A DNA stretch of 64,000 bases from a bacterium (GTDB lineage Bacteria > Pseudomonadota > Alphaproteobacteria > Caulobacterales > Caulobacteraceae), in the NCBI GenBank assembly GCA_030824495.1, contig JAVBXP010000026.1, positions 1-64,000 of the forward strand. The letters run 5' to 3'. The translations under genes and the position numbers were made by a program. Below, in pieces: positions 16,357 to 25,757 of the stretch (positions are counted from its first letter, which is position 1; each line of letters begins with the position of its first letter). The notes under the pieces were generated by a model. That model saw only the letters and a list, made by a program, of their open reading frames with translations. It searched no databases and was not told the origin of the DNA.

Positions 16357-16794
16357 ATGAGCCTGGACGGGACCTACGAGGACGGCAACATCTTCGCCAA
16401 GATTCTGCGGGGCGAGATGCCTTGCGCCAAGGTGTTCGAAGACGGCGAGGTCTTCGCCTTCATGGATGTGTTTCCGCAGAGCCGCGGCCATACGCTGGTG
16501 ATCCCCAAGCACTCCACGGCGCGCAATCTGCTGGAGGAGGATCCCTCGGTCCTGGCGCCCCTGATCCTGGGCGTGCAGCGCGTCACCCGGGCGGTGCGTT
16601 CGGCGCTCAATCCGGACGGCATCGTGGTCACGCAGTTCAACGGCGCGGCGTCGGGTCAGACGATCTATCACCTGCATTTCCACGTCATTCCGCGCTGGGA
16701 GGGTGTCGCCATGGGCCGTCACGCCTCGGGCGGCATGGCTGATCCTGCGGAGTTGAAGGTGCTCGCCGACCAGATCGCCGCCAAGATCGCCTGA
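16357..16794 (+). CDS. HIT family nucleotide hydrolase/transferase
   Basis: A 145-residue protein with the histidine triad H-L-H-F-H-V-I-P near residue 105, preceded by N-I-F-A-K-I-L-R-G-E and F-P-Q-S-R-G-H-T-L-V-I-P-K, typical of the Hint branch that hydrolyses adenosine phosphoramidates or dinucleotides. ATG 16357 is preferred because GAGGAG lies seven bases upstream; an in-frame ATG at 16318 has no such site. A bidirectional terminator separates it from clpA. Confidence 0.93.
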   Translation: MSLDGTYEDGNIFAKILRGEMPCAKVFEDGEVFAFMDVFPQSRGHTLVIPKHSTARNLLEEDPSVLAPLILGVQRVTRAVRSALNPDGIVVTQFNGAASGQTIYHLHFHVIPRWEGVAMGRHASGGMADPAELKVLADQIAAKIA

Positions 16795-16844
16795 ACAATC
16801 CCTCTCCCCGGCGCGGAGAGGGGAATTGGCCAGCTCGAACGAAA

Positions 16845-16872
16845 AAACCCCGGGGTTCGCACCCCGGGGTTT
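16845..16872. terminator. Bidirectional terminator between the HIT gene and clpA
   Basis: AAACCCCGGGG and CCCCGGGGTTT form an eleven-base perfect stem with a six-base loop, with an A run on one side and T-rich sequence on the other. It serves the plus-strand HIT gene and the minus-strand clpA. A second weaker hairpin (16801-16822) lies nearer the HIT stop. Confidence 0.88.
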
Positions 16873-16895
16873 CTCGTTTCGCGCTTGGCTTGCGC

Positions 16896-19220
16896 CTAGC
16901 TGGTCAGTTCGGTGGCGGCGGCGTCCTCGGCCGGATCCTCGATGATCGGGGCCCCGGGTTCGCGATGGTCGCCCTCGATCTCGAAGGCCAGCTTGCTGTC
17001 CTTGAGCACCACCTTGACGTGGCCGCCCTTGACCAGCTTGCCGAAGAGGATCTCGTCAGCCAGCGGCTTCTTGATGTGCTCCTGGATGACTCGGGCCAGA
17101 GGCCGGGCGCCGTAGAGCTCGTCGAAGCCGTTCTTGGCCAGCCAGTCGGCCGCTTCCTCGGTCGTCTCGATCGTGACGTGACGATCGGCGAGCTGGGCTT
17201 CCAGCTGCATGACGAACTTTTGCACGACCTGGCGGATGATCTCCTGGCTGAGCGGTTTGAAGGGCACGACAGCGTCGAGGCGGTTGCGGAACTCCGGCGT
17301 GAACAGGCGCTTGAGAGCCTCGTCCACTTCGTCGTCCTGCTTGCCGCGGCCGAAGCCGATGGCGTTCCTCTGAGCATCCGAGGCGCCGGCGTTGGTGGTC
17401 ATGATCAGGACCACGTTCCGGAAATCGACCTTCTTGCCGTTGGCGTCGGTGAGGACCCCGTGGTCCATGACCTGCAGCAGGATGTTGAAGACGTCCGGGT
17501 GGGCCTTCTCGATTTCGTCCAGCAGCACGACCGAGTGCGGATGCTGATCGACGGCGTCGGTCAGCAGACCGCCCTGGTCGAAGCCGACATAGCCGGGAGG
17601 CGCGCCGATCAGGCGGCTGACCGTGTGGCGCTCCATGTACTCCGACATGTCGAAGCGCAGGAGTTCGATGCCCATGGTCGAGGCCAGCTGGCGAGCGGTC
17701 TCGGTCTTGCCGGTGCCGGTGGGGCCCGAGAAGAGGTAGCAGCCGATCGGCTTGTTGGCGTCGCGCAGACCCGCCCGGGCCATCTTCATGGCCGAGGATA
17801 GTTGTTCGATCGCCTCGTCCTGGCCGTAGACGGCGCGCTTCAGATCGACCTGCAGCTCCTTCAGAGCCTCGGTGTCGGTCTTGGACACGGACTTCGGCGG
17901 GATGCGGGCGATCTTGGCCACGACGGCCTCGACCTCCTTTACGCCGATGACCTTCTTGCGCTTGGCCTCGGTCAGCAGCATCTGGCCAGCGCCGGCTTCA
18001 TCGATGATGTCGATCGCCTTGTCGGGCAGCTTGCGGTCGGTGATGTACTTGGCCGACAGCTCCACGGCCGCCTTGATGGCGTCGTTGGTGTAGCGGAGCT
18101 TGTGGAAGTCCTCGTAGTAGGTCTTCAGGCCCTTCAGGATCTTGATCGTGTCTTCGATGGTCGGCTCGTTGACGTCGATCTTCTGGAACCGGCGAACCAG
18201 CGCACGGTCCTTCTCGAAGTGCTGACGGAACTCCTTGTAGGTGGTCGAGCCCATGCAGCGCAGGGTGCCCGACGCCAGGGCCGGCTTCAGCAGGTTCGAG
18301 GCGTCCATGGCCCCGCCACTGGTTGCGCCGGCGCCGATGACCGTGTGGATCTCGTCGATAAACAGGATCGCGTCGGCGTGGTTCTCGAGTTCCTTGACGA
18401 CCTGCTTTATGCGCTCTTCAAAGTCGCCGCGATAACGGGTGCCCGCCAGCAGCGAACCCATGTCGAGCGAGAAGATGGTGGAGCCGGAGAGGACCTCTGG
18501 CACCTGGCCGTTGACGATCTTGCGCGCCAGGCCCTCGGCGATGGCGGTCTTGCCGACGCCGGGGTCGCCGACCAGGAGCGGGTTGTTCTTGGTCCGGCGG
18601 CACAGGATCTGGATGCAGCGCTCGACCTCGGCCGAACGCCCGATCAGCGGATCGACCTTACCCTGCTTGGCCTTCTCGTTGAGGTTCACGCAGTAGGCTT
18701 CGAGCGCCTCGCCGCCGGTCTTGACCGCAGGCTTGTCCTCGTCCTCGGCGCCCTTGGCGGTCTTGGGCTGGTCGGCCCCGGCCTTCTTGGCGATGCCGTG
18801 GGCGATGTAGTTCACCGCGTCGTACCGCGTCATGTCCTGCTCTTGCAGGAAGTAGGCGGCATGGCTCTCACGCTCGGAGAAGATGGCCACGAGCACATTG
18901 GCTCCGGTCACTTCCTCACGGCCCGAGGACTGGACGTGGATCACCGCGCGCTGAATCACGCGCTGGAACGAGGAGGTCGGCTTGGCGTCCTCGCCGTCAT
19001 CGACGATCAGCGAGCGCAGCTCGTTGTCGACGTAATTGGTGAGCGTTGTGCGCAGCGCGGCGAGGTCCACGTCGCACGCACGCATCACACCCGCTGAGTC
19101 CTCATCGTCGATGAGGGAGAGCAGCAGATGCTCAAGCGTCGCGTACTCGTGCTTTCGCTGATTTGCGAAGGCCACCGCGCGGTGGAGAGATTCTTCTAGA
19201 TGGCGCGAGAATGACGGCAC
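16896..19220 (-). CDS. clpA: ATP-dependent Clp protease ATP-binding subunit ClpA
   Basis: A 774-residue AAA+ unfoldase. The Clp N domain (about 1-145), first AAA module with Walker A G-D-P-G-V-G-K-T and Walker B L-F-I-D-E-I-H, and second module with G-P-T-G-T-G-K-T and V-L-L-D-E-I-E-K are all present. An I-G-F-G-R tripeptide loop that docks on ClpP is seen in the second module. ClpAP with ClpS degrades N-end-rule substrates. GTG 19218-19220 (V-P-S-F-S-R) is chosen because it gives the conserved ClpA N-terminus and follows the clpS stop by eight bases; an ATG at 19250 would overlap clpS. Confidence 0.95.
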   Translation of the reverse strand: MPSFSRHLEESLHRAVAFANQRKHEYATLEHLLLSLIDDEDSAGVMRACDVDLAALRTTLTNYVDNELRSLIVDDGEDAKPTSSFQRVIQRAVIHVQSSGREEVTGANVLVAIFSERESHAAYFLQEQDMTRYDAVNYIAHGIAKKAGADQPKTAKGAEDEDKPAVKTGGEALEAYCVNLNEKAKQGKVDPLIGRSAEVERCIQILCRRTKNNPLLVGDPGVGKTAIAEGLARKIVNGQVPEVLSGSTIFSLDMGSLLAGTRYRGDFEERIKQVVKELENHADAILFIDEIHTVIGAGATSGGAMDASNLLKPALASGTLRCMGSTTYKEFRQHFEKDRALVRRFQKIDVNEPTIEDTIKILKGLKTYYEDFHKLRYTNDAIKAAVELSAKYITDRKLPDKAIDIIDEAGAGQMLLTEAKRKKVIGVKEVEAVVAKIARIPPKSVSKTDTEALKELQVDLKRAVYGQDEAIEQLSSAMKMARAGLRDANKPIGCYLFSGPTGTGKTETARQLASTMGIELLRFDMSEYMERHTVSRLIGAPPGYVGFDQGGLLTDAVDQHPHSVVLLDEIEKAHPDVFNILLQVMDHGVLTDANGKKVDFRNVVLIMTTNAGASDAQRNAIGFGRGKQDDEVDEALKRLFTPEFRNRLDAVVPFKPLSQEIIRQVVQKFVMQLEAQLADRHVTIETTEEAADWLAKNGFDELYGARPLARVIQEHIKKPLADEILFGKLVKGGHVKVVLKDSKLAFEIEGDHREPGAPIIEDPAEDAAATELTS

Positions 19221-19228
19221 TCTGGGCC

Positions 19229-19558
19229 TCAATCCTTTTCCATGGTGCATTGCAGCGGGTGCTGATGCCGTCTTGCGGTATCAACGACCTGGGCCACCTT
19301 TGTTTCCGCCACTTCGTAGGTAAACACGCCGCACACTCCCACCCCATGTTGGTGGACGTGAAGCATGATCCTGGTCGCGTCTTCGCGCGACTTGTTGAAG
19401 TACTGCTCAAGCACGTAAACGACGAATTCCATCGGCGTGTAGTCATCGTTTAGGATGAGCACGCGATACATCGACGGTTTCTGCGTCTTCGGCTTGGTCT
19501 GAGTGATGACCGTCGACCGGACGCCCGTATCTTGATCACCTTGCTTTCGCTCGGCCAT
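19229..19558 (-). CDS. clpS: ClpS, N-end-rule adaptor of ClpA
   Basis: A 109-residue protein with the ClpS fold: [17 protein letters not shown] (substrate-binding Asn-Asp), [15 protein letters not shown], and Y-E-V-A-E-T-K. It delivers proteins with bulky hydrophobic N-terminal residues to ClpA. A flexible, polar N-terminal 30 residues precede the core, as in the family. Directly upstream of clpA on the same strand, the two form an operon. Confidence 0.95.
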   Translation of the reverse strand: MAERKQGDQDTGVRSTVITQTKPKTQKPSMYRVLILNDDYTPMEFVVYVLEQYFNKSREDATRIMLHVHQHGVGVCGVFTYEVAETKVAQVVDTARRHQHPLQCTMEKD

Positions 19559-19710
19559 CTAACAGGTCTCCTGAGGGCGCTCACCCTCGCTATCTATGGA
19601 TTAGATATGGAAAAGGACGCCGTATGGAAGGGTTGAAATCACCGCAGACGATCCCAACACCGCGATCCGCGTGTTTTTGTCACGTCCGGGGCTTGGGTTT
19701 CGTGCAGGTT

Positions 19711-20979
19711 TCAATCTTCTGAGGAGCGTTTCGCGCCAAGCGCCCGTCCGCTGATCACCGCCCCGGGTCCGAATCGCGCCCTTAGGCGGTCGACGGCCGT
19801 CTCTTCGATCAATGCGCGACGTTCTGCTCCAGCGAAGAAGTCATGCTCCACGGCGTCAGCGTCAATCAGTTCGGCGATGCCGATCCCGACCAGCCGCCAA
19901 CTCTTTCCATTCGCCTCCTTGGTGAGTAATTCCCGGCCGACCTCGAACAATGTCTTGGCCGTCTGGGTCGGGACCGGAAGAGCCCGGCGCCGTGTGATGA
20001 TCTTGAAATCGGTCCCGCGCAACTTGAGTGTGACCACTCGGCCGGCCACGCCGCCGGCGCGGGCCTGACGAGCGACACGCTCACATAGGGGCGCGAGCTT
20101 GTCTTCCAAGTCCGCGAAGCTGTGGAGATCCTCATTGAAGGTCGTCTCGGCGCTGATGCCCTTGCGTTCCTCGTTGGGATTGACCGGGCGGTTGTCGCGT
20201 CCGTGGGCCAGGTCGAAGAGCCGCAGCCCGTTGGCCCCGAACCACTTGGCCAGCGCCTTGGGTTCGGCGCGCGCCAGGTCGCCGACGGTGCGATAGCCCG
20301 CGCCTTCCAGGGATTTGATCATCGCCGGGCCGACGCCCGGAATGATGCCGACGGGTTTAGGGGCCAGGAAGCTCTGGGCCTCCGCCGCGCCGATCACCGA
20401 GAAGCCGCGGGGCTTGTCGAGATCCGAAGCGATCTTCGCCAGGAATTTGTTGGGGGCCAGGCCGATGGAGACGGTGATCCCGATCTCTGTCTCGATGCGG
20501 GCCTGCAGCCGCGACAGGATTTCGGCCGGCGGCGCCCCGTGCAGGCGCTCTGTACCCGAGAGGTCCATCCAGGCCTCGTCCAGCGACAGCGGCTGAACAA
20601 GAGGCGTCAGGTCACGGATCATCGCCATGATCCGCCGGCTTTCGGTTCGGTACTTGGTGAAGTCGGGTTTGACGATCACCGCCTCGGGGCAGAGCTGGCG
20701 CGCCTTGAACATCGGCATGGCCGAGCGAACGCCTGAGATGCGGGCGATGTAGCAACATGTCGTCACCACCCCGCGTTTGCCGCCGCCAACGATGACCGCC
20801 TGATCGCGCAGGCTGGGATCGTCGCGCTTTTCCACCGAGGCGTAGAAGGCGTCGCAATCCATGTGGGCGATGGAGAGCTGCTCCAGTTCATCATGCGCGA
20901 CGACCCGGGGCGATCCGCATCGCGGGCAGCGACGGCCAAGATCGCCACGCCGGAAGCAATCGCGGCAAAGCGCGCTCAT
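19711..20979 (-). CDS. dinB: DNA polymerase IV (DinB) with N-terminal zinc-ribbon-like segment
   Basis: A 422-residue Y-family translesion polymerase. Residues about 36-345 hold the core: M-D-C-D-A-F-Y-A-S-V-E, P-L-S-L-D-E-A-W-M-D-L-S, S-I-G-L-A-P-N-K-F-L-A-K-I-A-S-D-L-D-K-P and the P-G-V-G-P helix-hairpin-helix; the little finger follows. The first 25 residues add C-R-D-C-F and C-P-R-C-G, a probable four-cysteine zinc knuckle not found in E. coli DinB. Its ATG overlaps the ROK kinase stop (ATGA), so the two are coupled. No beta-clamp motif was confidently identified at the C-terminus. Confidence 0.93.
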   Translation of the reverse strand: MSALCRDCFRRGDLGRRCPRCGSPRVVAHDELEQLSIAHMDCDAFYASVEKRDDPSLRDQAVIVGGGKRGVVTTCCYIARISGVRSAMPMFKARQLCPEAVIVKPDFTKYRTESRRIMAMIRDLTPLVQPLSLDEAWMDLSGTERLHGAPPAEILSRLQARIETEIGITVSIGLAPNKFLAKIASDLDKPRGFSVIGAAEAQSFLAPKPVGIIPGVGPAMIKSLEGAGYRTVGDLARAEPKALAKWFGANGLRLFDLAHGRDNRPVNPNEERKGISAETTFNEDLHSFADLEDKLAPLCERVARQARAGGVAGRVVTLKLRGTDFKIITRRRALPVPTQTAKTLFEVGRELLTKEANGKSWRLVGIGIAELIDADAVEHDFFAGAERRALIEETAVDRLRARFGPGAVISGRALGAKRSSED

Positions 20980-21869
20980 GGCGATAGCGGCCAGAGCCGG
21001 GCGGCGCCCCTGACGCCCGACGAGTCGCCGTGGACGGCGCGGAGCACGGGCGTGGTGAAGACGTCGGAGAACGCTAGCGGGGCTATGGCGCCGGGCAGGC
21101 GTTCATAAAGCTCGTCGACGTTGGACATGCCGCCGCCAAGCACGATGGCGTCGGGATCAAGGACATCGCAGACCACGGCAAGGCCGCGAGCCAGCCGATC
21201 AATGTAGCGGTCGAGGGAGGCCGTCGCGCCGGCGTCGCCGGTGCGAGACAGGGCGACGATCTCTTCGGCGGTCTTTGCGCCGCCATGGTCGCGGGTGAAG
21301 CCCGTGCCAGAGACCCAGAGCTCCAGACAATTGCGACGACCGCACCAGCACTTTGGGCCGGGATGTTCCTGCGCCGTGGGCCAGGGCAGGGGCATGTGGC
21401 CCCATTCGCCGGCGATGGCGTTGCGACCCTCAATGATTTCCCCGCCGACCGTGACCCCCGCGCCGCAGCCGGTGCCCAGGATCACCGCAAACACAACCGC
21501 GTGGCCCGCGCCCGCACCATCGGCAGCCTCCGAGAGCGCCAGGCAGTTGGCGTCGTTGGCGTAGCGGACCGGTCGCTCCAGCACTCGCGCCAAATCATCG
21601 GTGAAGGGACGACCGTTGAGTTCGGTGGAATTGGCGTTGCGCATCATCCCGGTCACCGGCGATGGCGAGCCGGGGCCGCCGACCCCGACGCTGGCGCCCT
21701 GGACGCCGGCCTGGCGTTCGGCCTCGGCGACCAGATCGCGGACGGCGATGAGGCCGGCCTTATAGTTGCGGGGCGACGTACCGCGCACGCGCGACAGAAA
21801 ACGCCCGTCGGCGTCCAGCGCCGCCGCCTCGATCTTCGTGCCGCCGAAATCGACCCCGATCCTAACCAT
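20976..21869 (-). CDS. ROK family sugar kinase (fructokinase/glucokinase-like)
   Basis: A 297-residue kinase with the ROK features: N-terminal phosphate-binding I-G-V-D-F-G-G-T-K-I-E, G-G-P-G-S, N-D-A-N-C-L-A-L-S-E-A (catalytic Asp), E-W-G-H-M-P-L-P, and the zinc-binding C-W-C-G-R-R-N-C-L-E. The order and P-T-A-Q-E-H-P-G-P-K insert resemble bacterial fructokinases of the NagC/Mak group; the sugar is not certain. Upstream of and overlapping dinB by four bases, an odd functional pairing. Confidence 0.9.
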   Translation of the reverse strand: MVRIGVDFGGTKIEAAALDADGRFLSRVRGTSPRNYKAGLIAVRDLVAEAERQAGVQGASVGVGGPGSPSPVTGMMRNANSTELNGRPFTDDLARVLERPVRYANDANCLALSEAADGAGAGHAVVFAVILGTGCGAGVTVGGEIIEGRNAIAGEWGHMPLPWPTAQEHPGPKCWCGRRNCLELWVSGTGFTRDHGGAKTAEEIVALSRTGDAGATASLDRYIDRLARGLAVVCDVLDPDAIVLGGGMSNVDELYERLPGAIAPLAFSDVFTTPVLRAVHGDSSGVRGAARLWPLSP

Positions 21870-22032
21870 GGATCATGGTTTGTTCCGTTTCGGCGCTCAG
21901 TTCAATGGCCGCCCAGAGGTTGGGCGCGAGTTCGGTTTCGCGTGGCGACGGCGGAACTTCGTGCAACTCTTGAGAGGCGGATCTGGATTTCATCTGGCGC
22001 GAGCATCGCGAACCTCAACGGGAAACCTCAGC

Positions 22033-22743
22033 ATGAAGCACGCACTTTGGATCACGGCTCTTACGACGGTCAGCCTAGCAGCCTGTTCCCCGCCAGCGGC
22101 GCAGAAGGCGGAGAAGTCCGAGCCCGCCGCCGTCGCGACGCCCGCCAAGCCTGCCCCGGCGAACGAGGCCCTGCCGGGCGCCTACAAGCTTGATGAGAAC
22201 CACGCCAGCGTGACGTTCCGGGTGAACCACCTCGGCATGTCCCGTTACACAGCGCGCTTCACCGACATCGCGGCCGATCTGCAGTTCGATCCGGCCAATC
22301 CCGCGGCGATGAGCGTCAGCGCGACCATCGACCCGCGCTCGATCGAAACCGATTTCCACGGCGACAAGCCCGATTTCGACGCCGAACTGGCCGGGCCCTC
22401 ATGGCTGGACGCTGCGAAATTCCCGAAGATCACCTTCAAGTCGACTAAGGTCGATGTGACCGGGCCGGCCACCGCCAATGTAACGGGCGACCTGACGCTG
22501 CATGGGGTGACGCGGCCGGTGACGCTGGAGACGACCTTCAACGGCGGCTCCAAGCCGAGCGCCATGGATCCGGGTTCGCGGATCGGGTTCTCGGCGCATG
22601 GTTCGTTGAAGCGCTCGGAGTTCGGGGTCAGCTACGGCATTCCGCCGGCCGGATCGAACTTCGGGGTCGGCGACGAGGTCGAGTTCTTCATTGAGGTTGA
22701 ATTCACCCAGCCCGTCGCGGCCGGGCCGGCGCCAGCGCAGTAG
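22033..22743 (+). CDS. YceI family periplasmic lipoprotein
   Basis: A 236-residue protein. The N-terminus is a lipoprotein signal (L-A-A-C, cysteine about residue 16) followed by an Ala/Pro/Lys-rich linker. The YceI lipocalin-like domain (about 52-228) has Y-K-L-D-E-N-H-A-S-V-T-F-R-V-N-H-L-G, A-T-I-D-P-R-S-I-E-T, P-K-I-T-F-K-S-T-K, G-D-L-T-L-H-G-V-T-R-P-V and S-E-F-G-V-S-Y. The family binds isoprenoid or amphiphilic ligands. ATG 22033 is chosen because it starts the signal peptide; longer in-frame starts lack one. Confidence 0.92.
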   Translation: MKHALWITALTTVSLAACSPPAAQKAEKSEPAAVATPAKPAPANEALPGAYKLDENHASVTFRVNHLGMSRYTARFTDIAADLQFDPANPAAMSVSATIDPRSIETDFHGDKPDFDAELAGPSWLDAAKFPKITFKSTKVDVTGPATANVTGDLTLHGVTRPVTLETTFNGGSKPSAMDPGSRIGFSAHGSLKRSEFGVSYGIPPAGSNFGVGDEVEFFIEVEFTQPVAAGPAPAQ

Positions 22744-22750
22744 GTCGCCC

Positions 22751-23365
22751 CTAGAGGATCGTCGCCTCGATCGCCGCTCTCAGCTCGGCCCAATCGTCGA
22801 TGCGCCGGTGGCGATCGGGGGCGGTAGGGGCGAGGGGCTGAAGCCTTGGGTCGGCGACCATTTGGAAGCGGCGAACTTGCGGCGCGTTCTCGGCTACCGA
22901 GTCCAGATTGGACATCAGGTCGTCGATGAACGCAGCTGGCCCCTGGACCTGCCGAACCATACTGGCGGCCAGCGGTCCCTTGGGCCCGGTGTTCAGCACC
23001 AGCGGGTAGTCCATCCTGTGACGGCCCAGCCACCGCGCCCGCGCCAGCCGGGCCGGGCCTGGGGCGTTGGTCAGGATCACGATGTTGGCGTGTTCCGACA
23101 GGGCGCGCAGGGCGTCCGCGCCGCCGGGCGCCGGTTCCATGTCGCCGCAGCCAAAGCGGAAGAAGTCGTCGAAATGAACCTTTCCATCGGCGACCGGCAG
23201 GTGCTCGGTCTCCCCCGGCCGGTAGATATTCTGAAATAGCGCGAAGCGATCGACGCGAAATTCCAGGCCGCGACCTTCGAGAAACTTCCCGAAGCCCTGC
23301 ATAAACAGGCCCAATACCTCGTCCACATCCACGAGCAGCAGGGGCCGGCGGGTATCCAGGCCCAT
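22751..23365 (-). CDS. HAD-superfamily hydrolase-like protein
   Basis: A 204-residue protein with HAD signatures in order: nucleophile region L-L-L-V-D-V-D-E-V-L (motif I), V-I-L-T-N-A-P-G (motif II Thr), T-G-P-K-G-P (motif III Lys) and A-F-I-D-D-L-M-S-N (motif IV). The substrate is unknown. It is divergent from divK, and the roughly 160-base gap contains the CtrA box; it converges on the YceI gene. Confidence 0.8.
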   Translation of the reverse strand: MGLDTRRPLLLVDVDEVLGLFMQGFGKFLEGRGLEFRVDRFALFQNIYRPGETEHLPVADGKVHFDDFFRFGCGDMEPAPGGADALRALSEHANIVILTNAPGPARLARARWLGRHRMDYPLVLNTGPKGPLAASMVRQVQGPAAFIDDLMSNLDSVAENAPQVRRFQMVADPRLQPLAPTAPDRHRRIDDWAELRAAIEATIL

Positions 23366-23436
23366 ATCAGCGAGGTTTGGAGCCCTGATGGCGGTGGTCT
23401 GGGGCGTGTGGGTCAGTTTGGGACTCCTGAGCGCGA

Positions 23437-23451
23437 CTAACGCGAGTTTAA
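23437..23451. promoter_or_regulatory. CtrA box upstream of divK-pleD
   Basis: CTAA-N7-TTAA, one mismatch from TTAA-N7-TTAA, lies 76 bases before the divK ATG. In C. crescentus divK transcription is activated by CtrA, so position and context agree. A GATTC (GANTC, CcrM target) at 23494-23498 lies between the box and the gene. Confidence 0.65.
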
Positions 23452-23527
23452 GGATATCCGTGAGATCAACGATCCAAAGGTGGGGTCAGCGTCGATTCGC
23501 GGGCTTCGAAGCATCGGCGAGATGAAA

Positions 23528-23893
23528 ATGGCCAAGAAGGTCCTCATCGTCGAGGACAACGAGCTGAACATGAAACTCTTTCATGATCTGCTCGATGCCC
23601 AAGGCTACGAAACTTTGCAGACCCGCGAGGGATTGCAGGCGCTTGCGTTGGCTCGGGAGCATCGTCCTGACTTGATTCTAATGGATATCCAGCTTCCCGA
23701 GATCTCGGGGCTGGAGGTCACGAAATGGCTAAAGGAAGACGACGAACTGGCCGGTATTCCGGTCGTGGCCGTCACCGCCTTCGCCATGAAAGGCGATGAG
23801 GAGCGTATCCGTGAGGGCGGCTGTGAGGCGTATATCTCCAAGCCGATCTCGGTATCGCACTTCCTCGATACCATTCGCCGCTTGCTGAGTTAG
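23528..23893 (+). CDS. divK: DivK, single-domain response regulator of the cell cycle
   Basis: A 121-residue receiver domain with acidic pocket (V-E-D), phospho-acceptor Asp53 in L-M-D-I-Q-L-P, and Thr/Lys switch residues (V-T-A-F-A-M-K, Y-I-S-K-P). Several stretches match C. crescentus DivK exactly: [14 protein letters not shown] and [18 protein letters not shown]. DivK is phosphorylated by DivJ, dephosphorylated by PleC, and acts through DivL/CckA on CtrA. The C-terminus is a few residues shorter than in C. crescentus. ATG 23528 (M-A-K-K-V) is preferred over the ATG two codons upstream. pleD follows five bases later. Confidence 0.97.
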   Translation: MAKKVLIVEDNELNMKLFHDLLDAQGYETLQTREGLQALALAREHRPDLILMDIQLPEISGLEVTKWLKEDDELAGIPVVAVTAFAMKGDEERIREGGCEAYISKPISVSHFLDTIRRLLS

Positions 23894-23898
23894 CCGTC

Positions 23899-25263
23899 AT
23901 GTCCGCGCGCATTCTCGTCGTCGATGATATCGAGGCCAATGTCCGCTTGCTCGAAGCCAAGCTGACGGCCGAATATTACGACGTCCTGACGGCGCACGAC
24001 GGACCGACGGCGCTGGCCATCGCCGCCAGCGAGAAGCCCGATATTGTCCTGCTGGACGTGATGATGCCCGGCATGGACGGCTTTCAGGTCTGCCGCCGGC
24101 TGAAGGACGATCCTGAGACCCGGCACGTGCCCGTGGTGCTGGTCACCGCCCTGGACGGCCGCGGCGACCGTATCGCGGGCCTTGAGGCCGGCGCCGACGA
24201 GTTTCTCACCAAGCCCATCGACGACGTCATGCTGTTCGCGCGCGTGCGCAGCCTGACCCGGCTGAAGATGGTGATCGACGAACTTCGCGACCGCGAGGCC
24301 TCTGGCCGCCGCATGGGCGTGATCGCCGGCGCGTCCTCACGTTTGGGCGGCACGGGGGGCAGGGTGCTGATCGTTGACGATCATGAGCGCCAGGCCCAGC
24401 GCGTCGCCTCGGAACTGGCCATTGAGCATCGCCCGGTGATCGAGGCCGACCCCGAGGCCGCCTTGATGACCGCCAAGGGGTTGGTGGATCTGATCATCGT
24501 CAACGCTACGGCTCGCTCGTTCGACGGCCTGCGTTTCGCCGCCCAGCTCCGGTCGGACGAGGCGACGCGGCACCTACCGATCTTGGCCATTGTTGATTTC
24601 GACGAGCGGCCGCGCCTGGTGAAGGCCCTGGAGATCGGGGTCAACGACATCCTGGCCAAGCCGATCGACCCTCAGGAGCTGGCGGCCCGCGCCCGCACCC
24701 AGATCCGCCGCAAGCGCTACACCGACTATCTGCGGGACAATCTCGACCACTCGCTGGAGTTGGCGGTCACCGACCAGCTGACCGGCCTGCACAATCGCCG
24801 CTACATGAACGGGCAGCTTGAGGCTTTGGTGAAGCGGGCGGCCCACGGCGGCGACGCGGTCGCCTGCCTGCTGATCGACATCGACCACTTCAAGAAGATC
24901 AACGACGGCTACGGCCACGACGTCGGTGACGAGGTGCTGCGCGAGTTCGCGGTGCGCCTGGCTTCCAATGTCCGCGCCATCGACCTGCCGTGCCGCTATG
25001 GCGGCGAGGAATTCGTGGTCGTGATGCCCGACACCACCATCGAGGACGCCGAGCGGATCGCCGAGCGGATCCGCCTGCACGTCGCCGGCTCGCCGTTCCG
25101 GGTGATGGGCGGCTCCGAGCTGCTGACCGTCACCATCTCGATCGGGGTCGCCGCGACCCTCGGCGAGACCGACCGGCCCGAAGTGCTGCTCAAGCGCGCC
25201 GACGAGGCCGTCTATGAGGCCAAGGCTTCAGGGCGAAACAAGGTCGTCGCGCGCGCGGCCTGA
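23899..25263 (+). CDS. pleD: PleD, response-regulator diguanylate cyclase
   Basis: A 454-residue protein of the C. crescentus PleD length. Receiver 1 (1-140) has Asp53 in L-L-D-V-M-M-P; receiver 2 (about 153-287) is an adaptor in which the acceptor position reads I-I-V-N-A, so it lacks the Asp. The GGDEF domain (about 290-454) has G-G-E-E-F and, shortly before it, the inhibitory-site motif R-A-I-D. It makes cyclic di-GMP at the stalked pole, driving flagellum loss and stalk growth. It shares the divK promoter. Confidence 0.97.
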   Translation: MSARILVVDDIEANVRLLEAKLTAEYYDVLTAHDGPTALAIAASEKPDIVLLDVMMPGMDGFQVCRRLKDDPETRHVPVVLVTALDGRGDRIAGLEAGADEFLTKPIDDVMLFARVRSLTRLKMVIDELRDREASGRRMGVIAGASSRLGGTGGRVLIVDDHERQAQRVASELAIEHRPVIEADPEAALMTAKGLVDLIIVNATARSFDGLRFAAQLRSDEATRHLPILAIVDFDERPRLVKALEIGVNDILAKPIDPQELAARARTQIRRKRYTDYLRDNLDHSLELAVTDQLTGLHNRRYMNGQLEALVKRAAHGGDAVACLLIDIDHFKKINDGYGHDVGDEVLREFAVRLASNVRAIDLPCRYGGEEFVVVMPDTTIEDAERIAERIRLHVAGSPFRVMGGSELLTVTISIGVAATLGETDRPEVLLKRADEAVYEAKASGRNKVVARAA

Positions 25264-25329
25264 CGGCCAGCTCTTCCAAAACACCCCTATCGAGGTCAAG
25301 CTCCTCTCCGACAACCAGGGGAGGATCGA

Positions 25330-25698
25330 ATGATCAGGATATCGGCTTGGCTCGCCATAGGGTTCGGGCTGCTGCTGGGCGTGCTGGAGGCCGTGCGCAA
25401 CTGGGGCGACTGGCAATGGTGGCCGTTCTGGGTGGTCGACTACCTGGCCGCCATCATGCTGGTCGCGGGCGGCCTGCTGGCGCTGCGCGGCTTCGCCGAG
25501 CGCTGGCTAAGCGCCGGGTGGGGCTTTGCCTGCGCCATGTTCTGGATGTCGTTCTTCGGTCACTACCGCGACCTGATGGAAGCCGGGGCGCAGGTCAGCG
25601 CTCGCGAAAAGACCCTGACCCTGGTCATCGGGATGATGTTCGCGGTCGCCCTGGTCGGCTTGGCGCTATCTCTGATGGGGAGGTCGCGAAGGTCCTGA
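25330..25698 (+). CDS. Small four-helix membrane protein
   Basis: A 122-residue protein with four predicted membrane helices (about 5-22, 32-52, 60-77 and 92-116), rich in Trp (N-W-G-D-W-Q-W-W-P-F-W-V-V-D-Y). GGGGAGG stands five bases before the ATG. I recognise no named family. It lies 66 bases after pleD and ends at a bidirectional terminator. Confidence 0.78.
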   Translation: MIRISAWLAIGFGLLLGVLEAVRNWGDWQWWPFWVVDYLAAIMLVAGGLLALRGFAERWLSAGWGFACAMFWMSFFGHYRDLMEAGAQVSAREKTLTLVIGMMFAVALVGLALSLMGRSRRS

Positions 25699-25705
25699 CA
25701 ACGAA

Positions 25706-25733
25706 AAACGCCCGGCCATGCAGCCGGGCGTTT
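25706..25733. terminator. Bidirectional terminator between the membrane protein gene and rpmG
   Basis: AAACGCCCGG pairs with CCGGGCGTTT around an eight-base loop, with A and T runs at the ends. It lies eight bases after the plus-strand stop and 25 bases before the end of rpmG on the minus strand. Confidence 0.88.
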
Positions 25734-25757
25734 CCACAGACTGGAGGTCTGCGAAGG

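Noticed and set aside
16890..19097. Two long plus-strand frames antisense to clpA
   Set aside because: They are shadows of clpA codon bias (Asp/Leu/Val-rich, no domain), whereas the clpA frame has full AAA+ motifs.
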